The notes under the pieces are model-generated. The model was not told where the DNA came from and ran no database searches. It was given only the letters and a program-made list of their open reading frames with translations. The position numbers were made by a program, and so were the translations under genes. From positions 124,001-188,000 of the forward strand of contig CAVSIX010000013.1 in the NCBI GenBank assembly GCA_963728195.1: a DNA stretch of 64,000 bases, read 5' to 3'. This document shows, in pieces, positions 60,939-64,000 of this stretch (positions are counted from its first letter, which is position 1; each line of letters opens with the position of its first letter). This DNA is from Sva-07 sp963728195 (lineage in GTDB: Bacteria > Actinomycetota > Acidimicrobiia > Acidimicrobiales > Ilumatobacteraceae).

Positions 60939-63934
60939 CGGCGCCGGACCAGTCTGCGCCGGTCCTGCGACGCTTCGCCTACGGGATGCGCCATCCGAAG
61001 CAGTGGATCACCGACCTGTGCGGTGGCCAGGCTGCCTATCCGCTGATCATCCTGTTCGGCCTCAACGCGGTCGACGAACTCGACCGCACCGCTTTCGGCA
61101 TCCTGCTGCCGGAGATCCGCGAGTCGTTCGACATCAACATCTCCACCGCACTGTCGATCGTGGCGCTCTCGTCGGTCGCCGCACTCGCACTCCAGGTGCC
61201 GATCGCGCAGTTCGCCGACAAGTCCAAGCGCATCCCCCTCGTCGTGATCGGCGCCCTGGCCTGGGCGACGTTCTCGGGCATGACCGGTCTGGCCACCGGC
61301 CTCATCCTGCTGACGATCGCCCGGTCGGGATCGTCGCTCGGCAAGGCGGTGATCGATCCGACCCACAACTCGCTGATCGCCGACTACTACCCGATCGAGT
61401 CACGGTCCCGGGTCTACAGCTTCCACCGCGCCGCCAACGCCGTCGGTGCGTTCGTCGGCCCCCTGACCGCGGGAATGCTCGCGTTCTACTTCGACTGGCG
61501 GGTCCCGTTCCTCGTGTTCGTGATCCCGACGGTGATCTTCGCCGTGCTCGCGCTGAAGATGCACGAGCCGACGCGGGGCCGCTGGGAACGCCACGCCACC
61601 GGGGCATCACAGGACATCATCGACACCGAGGAGGAGTCGCCGTCGTTCGCCGAGAGTTGGCGCACCGCGCACAAGGTGAAGTCCCTCGAGCGCATCTGGT
61701 GGAGCCTGCCGTTCCTCGCCACGTCGTTGATCGGCTTCGTCACGCTCGCCGCCCTGCTGTACGAGCAGAAATTCGACCTCGACGAACGAGCTCGCGGCGT
61801 CGCTGCGGCGGTCTCCGAGCCGTTCGCCCTCGTCGGCCTGGTCGTCGGCGCCCGCATCGCGACCCGGCGGTTCGTCGGCAACGTGAAGGGCCTGATCCGG
61901 TTCGTCGCGACGGTCGCGCTGGTGACGTCGGTCGCATCTGCCGGGTTTGCCTTCGCTCCCAACGTCTTCGTCGCCGTGGCGATGAACTGTGTCATCTCGG
62001 CGTCGCTCGCGATCATCGGACCGGGCGTGCTCGCGGCGCTCTCGCTGGCGATCCCGCCCCGGGCGCGGGCCACCGGATTCGCGATCGGTTCGCTGTGGGT
62101 CATCCCCGGGCTGTTCGTCCTGCCGGTGATCGGATGGATCGCCGACAACTGGTCGATCGAGATCGGCATGTTGGTCATGATCCCGATGTTCGTCATCGGC
62201 AGCCTGATCCTGCGCAGCGTCGCCGATGTGATCGACGACGACATCGCCCAGGTGTGGCAGTCGGCCGCAGCGCGATCGGAGGTGCTCTACGACCGCCGCC
62301 AGGGCGCCACGAGCCTCCTGCTGCTCAAGGGTGTCGAGGCCGGCTACGAGAACCGCACCGTGCTGCACGGCATCGACCTCCGCCTCGACGAGGGCGAGGT
62401 CGTGGCGCTACTCGGCACCAACGGTGCCGGCAAGTCGACCCTGCTCAAGGCGATCAGCGGCATCGTCGAAGCCGACCGCGGTGCGATCGTGCTCGACGGG
62501 CGCGACATCACGCATGCTCCACCGAACGAGATCGCCGCCCTCGGCATCGTGCAGATGCCCGGCGGGCACGGCGTGTTCGGGTCGCTGACGGTGAAGGAGA
62601 ACCTGGAACTGGCGGGGTGGACCAACCGTCGCGACACCGAAGGGGTCCGCGCCGCCACCGCCGAGGTGCTCGAGATGTTCCCCGTGCTCGCACAGCGGCT
62701 CGATTCGCCGGCTGCGAACATGTCGGGCGGCCAACAGCAGATGCTGGCCCTGGCGATGAGCTTCGTGATGCGCCCCAAGGTGCTGTTGATCGACGAGCTG
62801 TCGTTGGGTCTCGCCCCGATCGTCGTCGCCCAGCTCCTGCCGATCGTGCGCCGCATGGCCGACGACGGCGTCACCGTGGTCCTCGTCGAACAGAGCGTCA
62901 ACGTCGCACTCACCGTTGCCGAGCGCGCCTACTTCATGGAACGTGGCACGATCCGCTTCGACGGCCCGACCGCCGAGTTGCTCGACCGCCCGGACCTGCT
63001 GCGATCGGTGTTCCTCTCCGCTGCTCACTCCGACGACAGCCATGCGGAGGCGCATGCCCTCGCCCCCGCGGCGGACGGTGTCGACGGCGATGCACCGATC
63101 GCCCCGCTCGATCGCGCGGTGATCGACCGCACCGCGACGCCGGTGCTGTCGGTGACCGAGGTGTCGGCGAGCTTCGGCGGGATCCGTGCCGTCGATGCGA
63201 CGTCGTTCGACGTCTGGCCGTGTGAGATCGTCGGCGTGATCGGCCCGAACGGTGCCGGCAAGACCACCGTCTTCGACCTGATCTCGGGATTCACGCCGAT
63301 CGACGCCGGCCAGATCGTGCTGAACGGCCGCAACATCACCTCGCTGACGGCGTCCGGACGAGCGGCGTTGGGGCTCGGGCGCTCGTTCCAGGATGCGCGC
63401 CTGTTCCCCGAGCTGACGGTGGTCGACACGCTGGCGATCGCGCAGGAACGCTTCGTCGCCAGTCGCAGCGCACTCGTCGCTGCGCTCCACCTGCCGATGG
63501 TCGTCGACTCCGAACAGCACGTCGCCATGCGCGTCGACGAGCTGGTCGAACTCATGGGCCTCGGTGACCATCGCAACAAGTTCGTGCGGGAGCTGTCCAC
63601 CGGCACCCGCCGTGTCGTCGATCTGGCGTGCCTCGTCGCACACCGGCCGACGGTGATCCTGCTGGACGAACCCACCTCGGGAATCGCCCAGCGCGAAGTC
63701 GAAGCGCTGGCGCCGGTCATCCGACGGCTGCGCGACGAGATGGGTGCGAGCCTGGTCATCGTCGAACACGACATCCCGTTCGTGTCCGAGGTGTCCGACC
63801 GGCTGCTCGCACTCGAACAGGGTCAGGTCATCGCGACCGGATCGCCAGCGGACGTTCTGGCCCATCCAGACGTCATCGAGTCATACCTCGGCACGTCCGG
63901 TGCCGCGATCGCCCGATCAGGGGGAACGGAGTAG
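60935..63934 (+). CDS. MFS transporter - LivF - LivG fusion protein
   Basis: The 999-residue chain has three parts. About 25-440 is a 12-TM major facilitator domain (FGLNAVDELDRTAFGILLPEI, a spinster-like start). About 455-690 is a LivF-type ATPase with Walker A LLGTNGAGKSTLLKAISG near 493, MSGGQQQMLALAMS near 595, and VLLIDELSLGLAP. About 740-999 is a LivG-type ATPase with GPNGAGKTTVFDLISG near 769, degenerate LSTGTRRVVDLA, and VILLDEPTSGIAQ near 907. No stop or frame shift interrupts the junctions. It overlaps the LivH-LivM gene (GTGA) and would provide both ATPases for it. What the MFS part does is unknown. Confidence 0.9.
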   Translation: MTAPDQSAPVLRRFAYGMRHPKQWITDLCGGQAAYPLIILFGLNAVDELDRTAFGILLPEIRESFDINISTALSIVALSSVAALALQVPIAQFADKSKRIPLVVIGALAWATFSGMTGLATGLILLTIARSGSSLGKAVIDPTHNSLIADYYPIESRSRVYSFHRAANAVGAFVGPLTAGMLAFYFDWRVPFLVFVIPTVIFAVLALKMHEPTRGRWERHATGASQDIIDTEEESPSFAESWRTAHKVKSLERIWWSLPFLATSLIGFVTLAALLYEQKFDLDERARGVAAAVSEPFALVGLVVGARIATRRFVGNVKGLIRFVATVALVTSVASAGFAFAPNVFVAVAMNCVISASLAIIGPGVLAALSLAIPPRARATGFAIGSLWVIPGLFVLPVIGWIADNWSIEIGMLVMIPMFVIGSLILRSVADVIDDDIAQVWQSAAARSEVLYDRRQGATSLLLLKGVEAGYENRTVLHGIDLRLDEGEVVALLGTNGAGKSTLLKAISGIVEADRGAIVLDGRDITHAPPNEIAALGIVQMPGGHGVFGSLTVKENLELAGWTNRRDTEGVRAATAEVLEMFPVLAQRLDSPAANMSGGQQQMLALAMSFVMRPKVLLIDELSLGLAPIVVAQLLPIVRRMADDGVTVVLVEQSVNVALTVAERAYFMERGTIRFDGPTAELLDRPDLLRSVFLSAAHSDDSHAEAHALAPAADGVDGDAPIAPLDRAVIDRTATPVLSVTEVSASFGGIRAVDATSFDVWPCEIVGVIGPNGAGKTTVFDLISGFTPIDAGQIVLNGRNITSLTASGRAALGLGRSFQDARLFPELTVVDTLAIAQERFVASRSALVAALHLPMVVDSEQHVAMRVDELVELMGLGDHRNKFVRELSTGTRRVVDLACLVAHRPTVILLDEPTSGIAQREVEALAPVIRRLRDEMGASLVIVEHDIPFVSEVSDRLLALEQGQVIATGSPADVLAHPDVIESYLGTSGAAIARSGGTE

Positions 63935-63937
63935 ATC

Positions 63938-64000
63938 ATGCAACCAGCACAGGCCGAAGGCGGGGGCACCTCGTCGAACAACCTCAAGAAGTGGGGGCCG
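63938..64000 (+). CDS. Start of next gene, 3' end outside window (probable solute-binding protein)
   Basis: ATG 63938 with GGGGGAACGGAG in front, 3 bases after the fusion-gene stop. The first 21 codons read MQPAQAEGGGTSSNN followed by LKKWGP; the frame runs off the window. Too little is visible to name a family. The substrate-binding component of this ABC system is expected at this place, since it is the only missing part; this is inference. Confidence 0.45.
   Translation, partial: MQPAQAEGGGTSSNNLKKWGP

Overview
This is a chromosomal segment of a high-GC, monoderm actinobacterium. It carries a WhiB-type regulator, DUF3040, an mtrA-mtrB-lpqB-like group, a DEDDh/GIY-YIG UvrC-like protein with a LexA box of the actinobacterial type, a PimB-like mannosyltransferase, and a MurE with the DNPR signature of meso-diaminopimelate ligases. 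Gene content and the style of overlapping start/stop codons suggest a member of the Acidimicrobiia (Ilumatobacter-like). That assignment is inference and was not tested by a search. I saw no mobile element, tRNA, rRNA or CRISPR array.

Layout. 1-10921 (minus strand) is a division and cell-wall (dcw) operon in the order mraZ-rsmH-ftsL-like-ftsI-murE-mraY-murD-ftsW-murG-murC, joined almost entirely by 4-base ATGA/GTGA overlaps. murF is missing from its usual place. Upstream of mraZ lies a helically phased array of TGGG motifs that overlaps a promoter. 11109-14814 (minus) holds a palindromic tandem repeat, a lipoate-ligase-family protein, an HNH nuclease, a small protein, an acyl-CoA dehydrogenase and a degenerate ROK protein. 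14860-19320 (plus) is a MoxR-DUF58-transglutaminase operon. 19360-29512 holds DUF3040, DNA polymerase IV, an inositol phosphatase-type enzyme, the two-component system with its short LpqB-like lipoprotein, glycerol kinase, an ACT protein, an aminotransferase and pyrophosphatase. 29543-33799 (minus) holds a ROK glucokinase, a SRPBCC protein, a 4-TM protein, a GT4 glycosyltransferase and queG.

33910-42063 (minus) is a complete-looking Tad/Flp pilus operon (flp, tadE, tadG-like, cpaB, cpaE, tadA, a VWA-TadB fusion, tadC) without a prepilin peptidase. 42443-48906 has a small cysteine protein, a second copy of the palindromic tandem repeat, a NYN protein, the SOS-controlled UvrC-like nuclease, thrB, trpD, whiB and DUF3501. 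48304-50823 groups DUF3501, a heterodisulfide-reductase-like Fe-S protein and rubrerythrin.

51118-56210 (plus) is an unusual operon: GlpD, an alkyl-DHAP-synthase-like flavoenzyme, a 4-TM protein, and an FGGY kinase whose glycerol-contacting residues are changed. It is followed by two exported ferritin-like proteins, the RNase P RNA gene, and a PRC-barrel protein on the other strand. 58818-64000 (plus) is a branched-chain-amino-acid-type ABC operon made of fused proteins: a LivH-LivM permease fusion, a 999-residue MFS-LivF-LivG fusion, and the first codons of what is probably the substrate-binding protein.

The strongest leads for something undescribed are the MFS-LivF-LivG fusion, the GlpD/AGPS-like/altered-FGGY operon, the VWA-TadB fusion, the two-locus 60-bp palindromic tandem repeat, and a recurrent leaderless promoter architecture (a TANNNT hexamer 6-8 bases before the start codon) seen at 11 genes.
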